A DNA stretch of 64,000 nt from Rhodospirillales bacterium (GTDB lineage: Bacteria; Pseudomonadota; Alphaproteobacteria; Reyranellales; Reyranellaceae). The notes under the pieces are model-generated. The model worked only from the letters and a program-made list of their open reading frames with translations, was not told where the DNA came from and did not search any database. A program made the position numbers and the translations under genes. Of this stretch, positions 9,024 through 18,273 are shown in pieces (positions within the stretch are counted from its first letter, which is position 1; every line of letters begins with the position of its first letter). The DNA lies in assembly GCA_016185145.1 (NCBI GenBank), contig JACPOB010000111.1, positions 16,221 through 80,220 on the forward strand, in the 5' to 3' direction.

Positions 9024-10105
9024 GTCCTGACAGCGTCCGCCAAATAATCATCGATTTGGCGTTGCGACAATGTCCAGGCATCGGCGCCACCCAGGGCTTT
9101 CCGGTACCACTTCATCGTGCGCTTGATGACATGCGGCAAGTCCCACGACTCGACATAGCCGAGTTCGTGCCGGATGCGACGGGAATCCAGGGCAAGGGTC
9201 TTGGCCTCAGGAAAGCTCTGAAGGCCGTCGTGTGCGACACGCGCGCCGTCGCCCCACACCGAAGCTGCAAGTGCTGCGACCTCGCCGACAGTCATCGTCC
9301 GGCCAGCCGGTGGACCGATATTCCAGGCGACTGGCGCCGGCGGACTGCTGGCGGTTCGCTGCCCTACAAGAAGAATGCCGTGAACAGCGTCAAGCACATG
9401 CTGCCAGGGACGCGCGGCATCAGGGAACCGCACCGACAGAGGCCGGCCCGCATGGAAGGCCCTGACTGCATCTGGGATCAGGCGGTCTGCGGCCCAGTCG
9501 CCGCCGCCGATGACGTTGCCGGCGCGCACCGTCGCAAGCGGTACTTTGGCCTTGTCCAGAAACGAACGCGCATAGACCTCGGCGGCAATCTCACAGCAGA
9601 CCTTGCTTCCGCCATAGGGATCGCGAGCGCCAAGCCGGTCGTCTTCCCGATTGTCTGCACCCGGGTTGTCATAGACCTTGTCCGACGTCATCACGACGAC
9701 TGCCTCGCAGCCTTGTTCGCGCACGCAATCGAGCAGATTGACCGTCCCCATGATATTGGTTTCGAAAGTCTCAACGGGATTGGCGTAGCCCACGCTGACC
9801 AGCGGCTGTGCGGCAAGGTGGACGACGATATCGGGTTGAGCCGCTACATAGGCGCGTTTCAGCGCGGCACGATCACGCACATCGGCGATGGTATTGACCA
9901 GTCGATGTTCCAAACCGGCCAGAGCAAAAAAGGATGGCTTCGTCGGCGGCGAAAGGGCACAGCCATATATTTCGGCGCCGAAGTGATGAAGCACGCTCGC
10001 CATCCAGCCACCAATGAAGCCAGTGTGGCCGGTCAGGAATATCCGCCGCCCTCGCCAGAACGCGGGATCCAGCGGGGCGGACGAGCCACTTAGACCTTCG
10101 CCCAT
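9014..10105 (-). CDS. rfbG: CDP-glucose 4,6-dehydratase
   Basis: A 363-residue extended SDR that makes CDP-4-keto-6-deoxy-D-glucose from CDP-glucose. It has the NAD-binding GHTGFIG motif and the catalytic YGGSK (YxxxK); length and overall sequence match RfbG/DdhB. The ATG at 10105 overlaps the rfbF coding end by 16 bases; an upstream in-frame TTG at 10126 is less likely. It sits directly after its substrate-supplying partner rfbF. There is no RfbH-type 3-dehydratase nearby, so the pathway probably keeps oxygen at C3 instead of going to 3,6-dideoxyhexoses. Confidence 0.92.
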   Translation of the reverse strand: MGEGLSGSSAPLDPAFWRGRRIFLTGHTGFIGGWMASVLHHFGAEIYGCALSPPTKPSFFALAGLEHRLVNTIADVRDRAALKRAYVAAQPDIVVHLAAQPLVSVGYANPVETFETNIMGTVNLLDCVREQGCEAVVVMTSDKVYDNPGADNREDDRLGARDPYGGSKVCCEIAAEVYARSFLDKAKVPLATVRAGNVIGGGDWAADRLIPDAVRAFHAGRPLSVRFPDAARPWQHVLDAVHGILLVGQRTASSPPAPVAWNIGPPAGRTMTVGEVAALAASVWGDGARVAHDGLQSFPEAKTLALDSRRIRHELGYVESWDLPHVIKRTMKWYRKALGGADAWTLSQRQIDDYLADAVRTCP

Positions 10106-10860
10106 GGGATATGTCCGCTTGCCCAAAGGTCATTAAGGTGCTGCAATTCGCGGTAGGTATCCATGCATTGCCAGAAGCCGTCATGCTTGTATACCGCCAA
10201 CTGCCCGCGCGCGGCGACGTCTTCGAGCACGTCCGCCTCAAACGATAGATTCTCGCGGTCAGGAAAGGTGTCGAGCGCCGAGCGCTCGACGACAAAAAAA
10301 CCGCCGTTGATCCATCCCGCGCCGGTCTGCGGCTTTTCGAGGAAATGGCGGACAAGGGTGCCGTCGACAAGCAACTCGCCGAAGCGCGACGGCGGGCGTA
10401 CGGCAGTGACAGTTATCTGCTTGCCCTGTTCGCGGTGAAAGCGCAGCAGCTCGCCAAGGTCGATGTTGGCCACCCCATCACCGTAGGTGGCGAAGAAGCG
10501 ATCGGACTGAATGTGGGGGGCGATCCGGCGAATGCGGGCGCCGGTCTGGGTATTCATGCCCGTATCGACCAACCGAACCCGCCAATCCACGTCTTCCTTG
10601 GACAGAAGGGTCACCTCGCCGGAGGATAAGTCGACCTCGACATCGGTGCTGTTGTGACGGAAGTTCAGAAAATAGTCGCGGATAACCTCTCCCTTGTATC
10701 CAAGACAGAGAACAAAGTCCCGGACACCATAGGCTCGATAGCGGCGCATAATATGCCAGAGAATCGGATGATCGCCCACCAGCACCATCGGCTTGGGGCG
10801 AACAGTGGTCTCTTCGTGCAGCCGCGTCCCGCGACCTCCACACAAGATGACAGCCTGCAT
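10090..10860 (-). CDS. rfbF: Glucose-1-phosphate cytidylyltransferase
   Basis: A 256-residue nucleotidyltransferase that makes CDP-glucose from CTP and glucose 1-phosphate. The signature GGRGTRL is at residues 8-14, followed by the RPKPMVLVG substrate loop; length matches RfbF/DdhA. It is the first gene of the minus-strand operon running from 10860 to 6282. The 184-base stretch upstream of it (10861-11044) is AT-richer than its surroundings and is the likely promoter region, although I could not fit a convincing -35/-10 pair. Confidence 0.93.
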   Translation of the reverse strand: MQAVILCGGRGTRLHEETTVRPKPMVLVGDHPILWHIMRRYRAYGVRDFVLCLGYKGEVIRDYFLNFRHNSTDVEVDLSSGEVTLLSKEDVDWRVRLVDTGMNTQTGARIRRIAPHIQSDRFFATYGDGVANIDLGELLRFHREQGKQITVTAVRPPSRFGELLVDGTLVRHFLEKPQTGAGWINGGFFVVERSALDTFPDRENLSFEADVLEDVAARGQLAVYKHDGFWQCMDTYRELQHLNDLWASGHIPWAKV

Positions 10861-11044
10861 TGCGCCTCGCTTGACTTGTCCCGCGCGTGGGCACGGTACT
10901 ATTCGAATTCAACACTTCAACAAATGTAGATAGTCTAGTTTTGATTTCACCATGGCGACACCTCTTTTCCCATCACTTCACCGCAGGCCGGCGTAGTGAG
11001 CCAGCAGGAGAGGTGTCCGGTGACGGTTAGGTGCGCGAAGTTGA

Positions 11045-12388
11045 TCACGGCGCGCGGCGGACGACGACATCTACAAGTCTTGCAACAAGGCGTCCGAGAT
11101 AGCGGAACGGTCCAACAATTCTCGAAAGAGTTGTATCTCCGATAGCCGCTGGTGTAGTCGCCGAATCTGAGCGCTCAGCTGAAAGCCTTGCGGTTTCCAC
11201 CGGTGCGGCCTGAGTTACAGCCGGCGACGATTGGGTTTCTGCCAGTTCGGATTGTTGCGCGCCAGCGTAAACGCTGAACCTCGCGGTGGCTCTGTAATTG
11301 TCCCGCTCGTCCGGAGTAAGAAGGTTGTCGCGGTACCACGGCAAGTGACGACAGGCAAGCCGGTCAGCTATTCTGACCGCCTTCAAGCAATCGGGGTAGG
11401 TAGGATCGAAGTACTTCTTGTTGTACAGGGCGAAGGTCGTATCGACTTCCGCCCGGTAGATCTGATCGCCACTCCTTGTCCGGGAGAGGGGTGTCTTCCA
11501 GAATTGCTCCTCCCATTCCCAAATGAAGTATTCCTGTGACCCGATCGGGAATTTGCGCTGAAGCATGTTCTCATGGTCGGAGATTTGAAGGGCGAAGCCC
11601 GCCTTGCCGATCCGGTAGGTCTCCGTCGCCTCAATCAAATCATCAAGAAAGGTAGCGGGCAGATCAGGATTGAATTGCAGGTCGGGGTCGGTCAGGCAGA
11701 AATGGTCTGGCAGCTGAGCATAGTTGGTGGGGTCTGTGAACAGATCGCGCGGTCCCCGGTTTTGCAGCTGTCTGATCAGACTTACAGATTCCGGTAACTG
11801 TTCAAAATATGAAAGCATGGGAGGAAAAGTCGAACCGTTGTCGATGACGACAACGTTGCAAAAACCCAGCCCGACCAACTGATTGACCATCATCTCAAGA
11901 TAGCTGGGATTGTTGAAACACGGCACATACACGGGGATCCGGGTTTTCAGGTCAGAATCCGCCGAATGATGCAGCATCGAATTTTGGTGTTGGAAATACT
12001 CCGACATCGATGAAAACTGACGCGCAGCGGAAAGACGGATGTCCGGTTGGCGAATTTGATCCATCGCGACTGCATCCTCTGCGGCGCCAAATTCAGGAGG
12101 AGTCAATCCGTGCCGTATGGTGGCCGAAGAATCAATGAAATATCCTTCGCATTGCCGGTAACCGCCGAGATGGCTGTGGTTCCGAAGGGTCAGCACATTC
12201 TCGTCGAACGTAAATGCCTGTTCATGGTATAGAAAGTGCCGGCGACCCAGGAGCCTATTGTAAAGATGCGTGGGCCAGTTCGGCCGGGTTACGGTTGACT
12301 TGGCGGCCGGACCCGATCGCATTGGCAGACCGAAATAGGATGATGTAGTTTGTAGGATCGCTTCGGATAGTTCTCTGCGCAATCGCAC
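11045..12388 (-). CDS. GT-A type glycosyltransferase-like protein
   Basis: A 447-residue protein starting at GTG. The middle section (about 150-290) begins IPVYVPCFNNPSYLEMMVNQ, then VVVIDNGST, and contains a DPD motif (CLTDPDLQF) that fits the DxD metal site of GT-A enzymes. The N-terminal 140 residues and the C-terminal 60 residues (Ala/Thr/Ser-rich, ending in a basic stretch with R residues) are unassigned. It is divergent from the GT17 gene at 12428 with only 39 bases between, so a shared control region is likely. Donor and acceptor are unknown. Confidence 0.68.
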   Translation of the reverse strand: MRLRRELSEAILQTTSSYFGLPMRSGPAAKSTVTRPNWPTHLYNRLLGRRHFLYHEQAFTFDENVLTLRNHSHLGGYRQCEGYFIDSSATIRHGLTPPEFGAAEDAVAMDQIRQPDIRLSAARQFSSMSEYFQHQNSMLHHSADSDLKTRIPVYVPCFNNPSYLEMMVNQLVGLGFCNVVVIDNGSTFPPMLSYFEQLPESVSLIRQLQNRGPRDLFTDPTNYAQLPDHFCLTDPDLQFNPDLPATFLDDLIEATETYRIGKAGFALQISDHENMLQRKFPIGSQEYFIWEWEEQFWKTPLSRTRSGDQIYRAEVDTTFALYNKKYFDPTYPDCLKAVRIADRLACRHLPWYRDNLLTPDERDNYRATARFSVYAGAQQSELAETQSSPAVTQAAPVETARLSAERSDSATTPAAIGDTTLSRIVGPFRYLGRLVARLVDVVVRRAP

Positions 12389-12427
12389 GGGGGCCGCCTT
12401 GACTGCGATTTTCGCATTAGGTCAAAT

Positions 12428-13282
12428 ATGTCATCAGGCAACCTCGTCTTCGATTGCTTTACGTTCTTTAATGAACTCGAATTGCTGGAGATCCGGCTTG
12501 CGGAGATGTCCAGCGCGGTAGACGTCTTTGTGCTGGTCGAGGCGCCAGTGACCTTTCAGGGGAAGCCGAAGCCCCTGGTATTTGCCGATAACCGATCGCG
12601 GTTCAGGAGCTATCTCTCTCGTATCCGGCACATCGTAGTCGATGACATGCCAGGTGGGGAGGCGGCGTGGCCTCGCGAGTTTCATCAGCGGAATGCGATT
12701 CGTCGCGGGCTGGAAGACGCCCCGTCCAATGCTCACGTCTTGGTGTCGGACGCAGACGAGATCATTCGACCTCGGGCCGTAACCGCAGCACGCAGGCTGA
12801 ATGCATTTTGCTTCTTCGCCATGGACTTGCATTTCTATTTTTTGGACCGTCGACACGAGCGGCCTTGGATGAAGGCTTATGCTGCGCCGTGGGCCTACGT
12901 TCGAGAAATGGAGGACCTCAGCGAACCGCGCATGATGGGGGATGGGTATTTCGTTAAGCACGGGTTCGATCCCGCGCACCATGTGATCAGGAACTCTGGT
13001 TGGCATTTCACATATATGGGTGGTGTAGAGAGAATGCTTGCTAAGTTGCGGGCCTTCTCCCACCAGGAAGAGGAAGTAGTGCGATGGCAGGATGAGGCAG
13101 CTCTACGCCGAGAAATTGAAGCGGGGCGCTGGTTTTACGACGGCGAACCGTTGTCGGCAGCATCGCTGCGCGCGCTTCCCGTCTTGGTGCGTCGTTTTCC
13201 GGCTCATTATCATACGATCGGGCTGCTTGCGTCGTTGCCGAACTTGAGACAGCGGTTGGCAGCTTTCGTGGGTGTGCGATAG
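12428..13282 (+). CDS. Glycosyltransferase family 17 (beta-1,4-N-acetylglucosaminyltransferase-like)
   Basis: A 284-residue protein with the GT17 opening FDCFTFFNELELLEIRL, then VLVEAPVTFQG, HIVVDDMPGG, FHQRNAIRRGL, and the acidic motif VSDADEI, all of which I recognise from the family that includes the eukaryotic bisecting GlcNAc-transferase MGAT3. Its length suits bacterial members. Bacterial GT17 proteins occur scattered in polysaccharide loci; their acceptors are mostly unknown. It is followed by a broken methyltransferase remnant. Confidence 0.82.
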   Translation: MSSGNLVFDCFTFFNELELLEIRLAEMSSAVDVFVLVEAPVTFQGKPKPLVFADNRSRFRSYLSRIRHIVVDDMPGGEAAWPREFHQRNAIRRGLEDAPSNAHVLVSDADEIIRPRAVTAARRLNAFCFFAMDLHFYFLDRRHERPWMKAYAAPWAYVREMEDLSEPRMMGDGYFVKHGFDPAHHVIRNSGWHFTYMGGVERMLAKLRAFSHQEEEVVRWQDEAALRREIEAGRWFYDGEPLSAASLRALPVLVRRFPAHYHTIGLLASLPNLRQRLAAFVGVR

Positions 13283-13770
13283 CGATGCTCGTCGTTCAGG
13301 GTTGTTGGGAATGCCGGAATTGATCGGCGATGGTGTGTCACGACTGGTTCTCCTACAACATCGGCAATGGGACGATTTGGCTTGCAGAGTTCAAGGGAAA
13401 GCCCGGCGTGCGCGCCTGGAGGTCGGCTCCTATGAGGGCCGATCAGCGGTGTGGCTCATCAAGAACGTACTGGCCGATGAGACCAGTTCGATTGACTGCT
13501 GCGACCCGCCTCATCGGTCCGCGTCAGGAAGGACCCGCGTTCAATTTGTCAGGGCTCGACCAATATGGTTGACTTGGTGTGAGGGTGAGTAAAGAGCCCA
13601 GCCGCGCTTTGCTTACAACTATAGCGAACACCGAGGTTGGGTCTGTCAACTCGCGGCGCACCAAGCCTCCCATCGCTGGGAAGCCTAGCCTCTCGAGCGA
13701 TGAGCGCTAAGCGTCTTTCTGCAAGGCTGGAGCCGGCTGTTGCGTGCGGCAGCATTATGATGGAGAGATC
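13283..13770. other. Gene-poor gap holding a methyltransferase remnant
   Basis: This 488-base gap between the GT17 gene and the double-FkbM gene contains only the frameshifted methyltransferase remnant described separately (about 13330-13520). The rest, 13570-13770, has no credible reading frame, hairpin or promoter that I can support. Confidence 0.6.
13330..13520 (+). pseudogene. Frameshifted, truncated SAM methyltransferase remnant
   Basis: Two adjacent frames together read like the start of a class I methyltransferase: DWFSYNIGNGTIWLAEFKGK in one frame, then LEVGSYEGRSAVWLIKN and ADETSSIDC in the next. The switch falls at about 13415, where the sequence reads CGCGCCTGGAG; restoring one missing C gives GVRALEVGS, the standard motif I. 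After about 13520 the resemblance ends, so the gene lost one base and its 3' part. Reading is by eye and needs a protein search to confirm. Confidence 0.6.
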
Positions 13771-15885
13771 GTGGCCGATACAAATCGTACTATGCCGGAG
13801 CATGACGTTCCTGCTGATGCTGCCGATTTTGAATATCCCAAAGACTGGATCGTCTCTTATGCACAGACTCACGAAGACGTTCTTTTGTGGCGCGCCCTCC
13901 ACTCCGTCACGCCTGGATTCTACGTTGATGTCGGAGCTCACGATCCTACCGACCTGTCAGTTACGCGTGCATTTTACGAACGAGGCTGGCGCGGCATCAA
14001 CATAGAGCCGATCCCATTCTACGCTAAGAGACTTCGCGAAGAGCGACCCCGCGATCAGATCTTGGAAGTCGCCTTGGGCGATAAGCCTGGAATAGCAACG
14101 CTCTACGATTTTGGCGACACAGGGCTATCAACCATCGACACGGACATAGCAAAGGAACATGCGGCATCGGGCTTTCCATCGAGCGAGTTGCGTGTGCCTG
14201 TCATAACATTGGCGGCTGCTGTGGATGGCTTGGGTAACCAGGATGTACATTTTCTCAAGATTGACGTCGAAGGCTACGAACGACAGGTACTAAGCGGTGC
14301 GGACTTCAATAAGTTTCGACCGTGGATTGTACTGGTAGAAGCTACCAAGCCGTTGACGACGAAACCAAGCTTCGGTGCTTGGGAGCCTTTGCTGCTGAAC
14401 GCGGGATACCACTTTGTGTATTTTGATGGGCTTAATCGCTTCTATGTTTCCGAGGAGCACCTTGATCTGAAGCGTTATTTTTCTGTACCAGTAAGTACCG
14501 CGGACCCCTTTGGGGATCACAAGGTGCTGCGTCTATCTGCTGCAGTGGAGGCGTTGGAGCGTGAGAGGCTCAAGCACGAAGTGCCGAGGCTTCAAGGCAC
14601 TGCTCAACCGTGTGAGTCGAGCAACGCCGCTGGACTGCGGCGGGTCGTTGAAGCCCAGGCGGCGGACCTTGTGCGCTTGCGCCGAGCACTCGTATCGTTA
14701 CAACCAGCGGGCAGTCAGAGCCGCGAGGACGAGATTCTTGCGGCCAAGGAAGAGCTCTCTGAGTGGATACGTTCCATCGTGATTTCGGACCTAGTTCGAA
14801 CTCAAGAAACCATCACCGATGTTCTTAGGCAATCGCGGTGGCGACGTTTAGGCGAACGTCTGGGCGCGGTAAGACAGATGAGTTGGGAGACCGGCCGTTG
14901 GCGGACGCATCTCTTGGGGGCAAACAACAGTGCCGAGCCAGACACGGAGAACGCGGCGCATGAGAGTTCTGTCCCTGATCTCTTGGCAGAGCTTAAGCGG
15001 CTTAACGGGCTACTCGACGAAATTCGAGGAGCGCGATGGCGAAAGCTCGGCCAGTGGCTTGGTTTGGAAGAACGCTCAGCATGGGAGGCCGGTCTATGGC
15101 GTAGTCCGCTTTTACTGCAGCCCTTTCCGGTTATTGAAGCTACTCCAAAAGAGACATCTCCGCCGGTACGCCTTCAAGGGAAATCACGACCTTCCCCAAC
15201 TAGCCACGAAGGCTTCGTTGAATATATCACTCAGCGCTTTATTGAAGAGTGTCGCGGGTTTGCAACGGACGTGATCCTCGACATCGGTGCAAATACCGGT
15301 CAATTCGCTAGAGACCTTCGGGCCCGAGGGTATCATGGTCACATAGTGAGTTTTGAGCCGCTGTCCCAAGCCTATGCGGAGCTAGTTGGTGCCGCCGATT
15401 CGGACCCACTGTGGGACGTCGCTGAGCGCTGCGCGATTGGCGCGAATGATGGTTGGGCTGAGATCAATATTGCCGGCAATTCATATAGCTCCTCGTTGCT
15501 TCCCATGCTGGATCTACACCGTGAAGCAGCACCCCACTCAGCATATACAGGGAAGGAACCTTGCCGAGTTACTACTCTTGACTCATTCGTCGACGGAACC
15601 TTTTCGGATCCGACAACCATTTTTGGCGTCAAGATCGACACACAGGGGTACGAGGCGGAGGTCTTGGCTGGCCTTAAGCGAAATCACAATCGGGTTAAGG
15701 TCATTCTGTGCGAGATGTCCGTAGCGCCCCTTTACGCCCGGGGGCCAACCATGAGTGAGCTTTCTGATTTGCTGGCAGAGCTCAATTATCACTGTGTCGC
15801 ACTTTGCCCGGAATTACTGGATCCAAGAACAGGCAAGCTACTCCAGGTCAACGGTGTTTTTGTAAAGCGGGCTAGTACCGACTGA
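13771..15885 (+). CDS. Double FkbM-type methyltransferase fusion
   Basis: About 704 residues with two FkbM-like methyltransferase modules. The first (roughly residues 20-240) has FYVDVGAHDP as motif I and FLKIDVEGYE. The second (about 480-700) has VILDIGANTGQFARDL and VKIDTQGYE. Between them is a charged, probably coiled-coil stretch and two 29-residue tandem-type repeats rich in Trp and Arg (14833-14919 and 15031-15117; pattern RWRxLGxxLG...WExGxWR). The GTG at 13771 follows GGAGAG; an upstream GTG at 13744 and an ATG at 13792 are alternatives. FkbM proteins O-methylate sugars or polyketides. Base composition is visibly lower in GC than neighbours, suggesting transfer. Confidence 0.75.
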   Translation: MADTNRTMPEHDVPADAADFEYPKDWIVSYAQTHEDVLLWRALHSVTPGFYVDVGAHDPTDLSVTRAFYERGWRGINIEPIPFYAKRLREERPRDQILEVALGDKPGIATLYDFGDTGLSTIDTDIAKEHAASGFPSSELRVPVITLAAAVDGLGNQDVHFLKIDVEGYERQVLSGADFNKFRPWIVLVEATKPLTTKPSFGAWEPLLLNAGYHFVYFDGLNRFYVSEEHLDLKRYFSVPVSTADPFGDHKVLRLSAAVEALERERLKHEVPRLQGTAQPCESSNAAGLRRVVEAQAADLVRLRRALVSLQPAGSQSREDEILAAKEELSEWIRSIVISDLVRTQETITDVLRQSRWRRLGERLGAVRQMSWETGRWRTHLLGANNSAEPDTENAAHESSVPDLLAELKRLNGLLDEIRGARWRKLGQWLGLEERSAWEAGLWRSPLLLQPFPVIEATPKETSPPVRLQGKSRPSPTSHEGFVEYITQRFIEECRGFATDVILDIGANTGQFARDLRARGYHGHIVSFEPLSQAYAELVGAADSDPLWDVAERCAIGANDGWAEINIAGNSYSSSLLPMLDLHREAAPHSAYTGKEPCRVTTLDSFVDGTFSDPTTIFGVKIDTQGYEAEVLAGLKRNHNRVKVILCEMSVAPLYARGPTMSELSDLLAELNYHCVALCPELLDPRTGKLLQVNGVFVKRASTD

Positions 15886-15909
15886 TTTTTGGGGGATCAG
15901 AATAGAACG

Positions 15910-18192
15910 ATGCGCATCGCTGTCATAAATCCTTTCCCCAACGTTCCTCAGGTCGCAGAAGCCGAATGGATTCGCCGCTTTGGCGCAGCTTGCGACAGGC
16001 TAGGGTTCGAACCAGTCGAGGTGATCACTTCAGACGATATCTTGCGCTGCAATCCAGATTGCGTGCTCGCTACACACGAGGTCTCGGCGAAGCTCACGGA
16101 GTTTCCGACGCTTGGCTTGCATTGGAATCCGCCCGATTTCTTTGCCGAAGATCCCGCGCGTTGTAAGGCGGTTCTTAGCCTGGATGGTCATCTTTGCGGC
16201 TCCAAGTCGATTGCAGATTGGATAAACGACTTTTCAGTGGGTCACGGGAAGAGGGCCGTGATTCATGATGGGCTCATGCTTCCGTCGACCCCCGACTTTG
16301 GACCAGCTAGGTCGCTCCCATCGGAGCCAGCAATCTTTTATGCTGGTATTCATTGGGATGGTTCACGTCACGGGGAAATCTTTCGTGCGCTGGATACACA
16401 CGTTTCTTTGAGACTCTACGGCCCGCCGACTGCATGGGCTAACCATCATGCATACCGGGGCTCATTGCCATTTGATGGTGTTTCAATCGTCGAAGCGATT
16501 AGAGACGCGGGAATCGCCCTTTGTTTGCATAAATCCGCTCACCGCAGAGCCAACTGTCCGACGATGAGGCTCTTCGAAGCTGCCGCAGCCGGAGCCTTGA
16601 TCATAACTGATGACTTCGAGTTTCCTCGCTACTGGCTCCGTGACAGTGTCCTTTACGTAAAGGCGGATTCGGCCCCCAATATGGTCGTCCGGCAGATCCT
16701 CTCTCATCTGGAATGGGCAAGGCATAATTCGGAGGCGGCAAGTCGATTGGCGAAGCGTTCTAACGAACTCTTCAGGCAAAATTTGAACCTCGAAAGGATG
16801 CTCAGATCGCTTCCCGAATTTGTCGATCAAGTTCGCAAACGCCGTAGCATGGTGTTAGTGGAAGCCACGAAACATGAGATCCAACCCGTTGTTGAATACA
16901 TTGTTCGAGTTGGGTTGAGACCGGCAAAAACGGTCGCGCGCGCCCTTGCCAGTTTGGCGGCCCAAACTTACCAAGACATTGCTATTGTCTTGGTCCAGTT
17001 CCATCCGGTCCCGGGGCTTGATGCCGTAGTAGACGAGTTCAGGTCGCGATTTCGCTGGATTCGCCACATCGTTGTCCCGAACAACGGGATCAGAAGCACT
17101 AGCTGGTGGGCAGGCCTGAAAGCCCTGACGGCAGATTACTTTGCAATGCTCGACGATGATGACTCCCTTTTCCCTAACCACGTCGCATCGTTGATGGATC
17201 ACTTTAGGCGTAACCCGAAGTGTGGATTTGTTTACTCTGGCCTCATAAAGTACGAGGAAGAGCCCAGCCACTATGTGGATGCCCCCCAGTTCTATGAACG
17301 GCGACAGATTTACGTTCTTTCGGAAGAGGACTTCCGTAACATCTCGCCAATGAATAACGTCATAGGGAACCATTCGTGGATTTGTCGCAGGTCCCTTCTC
17401 GACAACGACATGTTGGTCGATCCAGAGATCGAATGGGCGGAGGATGTATATTTCACGGTCCTAATGGCTGAGCGGGCCCAGTTTGGGTTCACTGCAATGG
17501 CCACTGCCCTCTGGCATTGGCGGTCCGCGACAAAGGACAATTGGTCTTTGTCGCACTCCAATGCAACGGCCGAAGCCTCCTTGGCGCGTTGGCAAGACCG
17601 ACTTCAAGCCGTTAGATTGCCTTCGCACAATCGCGTGCCGAAGTCTGCCGGTCGCTATGACTTGGATAAAGCATTGAGGGAAGACCTCCAATTGCAGTCT
17701 TCGAAAAGGGTCCAGGTTCCTCAGGAGCTGAACGAAAGTTCGATAGTGGAATTTGGACGTTGTGAGAATGTGTGCCTGCATTTTGAGCGGAAGGCAGTTT
17801 ATCTAGAGGAAGACGCCAGCTTCTCTATGCATAGGATTGAGCAGGTCGGCATTCCGGTTGTCCCAAAGCAGAGCTACACGGTGGAGATTGTTGCGCGGCC
17901 GCGGGGCCGCAACCAACTTAGGATCGAATTCCGGGACAGGGAGCAAACCGCATATGCCCGGGCTAATTTTGACCTTGGGGAGGGGCGGATTGTAGCAAGC
18001 ACGAGCGAAGAAAGTGTTGCGGTCGGTCCGGCAGATGAGGACTGGGTTCGCTGTCAACTGTCGCTTACCCCAATGTCGGACGAGGCCATCGTCACTGTCA
18101 CGATTGTGGATCACGAGGGAGCTGTGGTTTATCAAGGTAGGGGGCAGGGAGGCATCGATATCAGACCGCCAATAATTGTAGGCCGTACCTGA
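15910..18192 (+). CDS. Multi-domain glycosyltransferase (GT-B-like plus GT2-like)
   Basis: A 760-residue protein starting MRIAVINPFPNV at the ATG; an earlier in-frame TTG at 15889 is less likely. Residues 1-320 resemble CgeB/GT4-like GT-B enzymes, with the characteristic TMRLFEAAAAGALIITDD. Residues about 340-600 form a GT2-like module: a RPAKTVARALASLAAQTYQD opening and the acidic MLDDDDSLFPNH. The last 150 residues are beta-strand-like and unassigned, perhaps carbohydrate binding. It follows the double FkbM gene by 24 bases and shares its lower GC. Two active sites would allow two successive sugar transfers, an inference. Confidence 0.7.
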   Translation: MRIAVINPFPNVPQVAEAEWIRRFGAACDRLGFEPVEVITSDDILRCNPDCVLATHEVSAKLTEFPTLGLHWNPPDFFAEDPARCKAVLSLDGHLCGSKSIADWINDFSVGHGKRAVIHDGLMLPSTPDFGPARSLPSEPAIFYAGIHWDGSRHGEIFRALDTHVSLRLYGPPTAWANHHAYRGSLPFDGVSIVEAIRDAGIALCLHKSAHRRANCPTMRLFEAAAAGALIITDDFEFPRYWLRDSVLYVKADSAPNMVVRQILSHLEWARHNSEAASRLAKRSNELFRQNLNLERMLRSLPEFVDQVRKRRSMVLVEATKHEIQPVVEYIVRVGLRPAKTVARALASLAAQTYQDIAIVLVQFHPVPGLDAVVDEFRSRFRWIRHIVVPNNGIRSTSWWAGLKALTADYFAMLDDDDSLFPNHVASLMDHFRRNPKCGFVYSGLIKYEEEPSHYVDAPQFYERRQIYVLSEEDFRNISPMNNVIGNHSWICRRSLLDNDMLVDPEIEWAEDVYFTVLMAERAQFGFTAMATALWHWRSATKDNWSLSHSNATAEASLARWQDRLQAVRLPSHNRVPKSAGRYDLDKALREDLQLQSSKRVQVPQELNESSIVEFGRCENVCLHFERKAVYLEEDASFSMHRIEQVGIPVVPKQSYTVEIVARPRGRNQLRIEFRDREQTAYARANFDLGEGRIVASTSEESVAVGPADEDWVRCQLSLTPMSDEAIVTVTIVDHEGAVVYQGRGQGGIDIRPPIIVGRT

Positions 18193-18273
18193 CGTTGCCC
18201 CGGCGTTTAATCGGGTTTAATCCAGATTGAAGTGAAGCAGCCCTTAGGAGAGGACCAAGGCACTCGGGACTCT

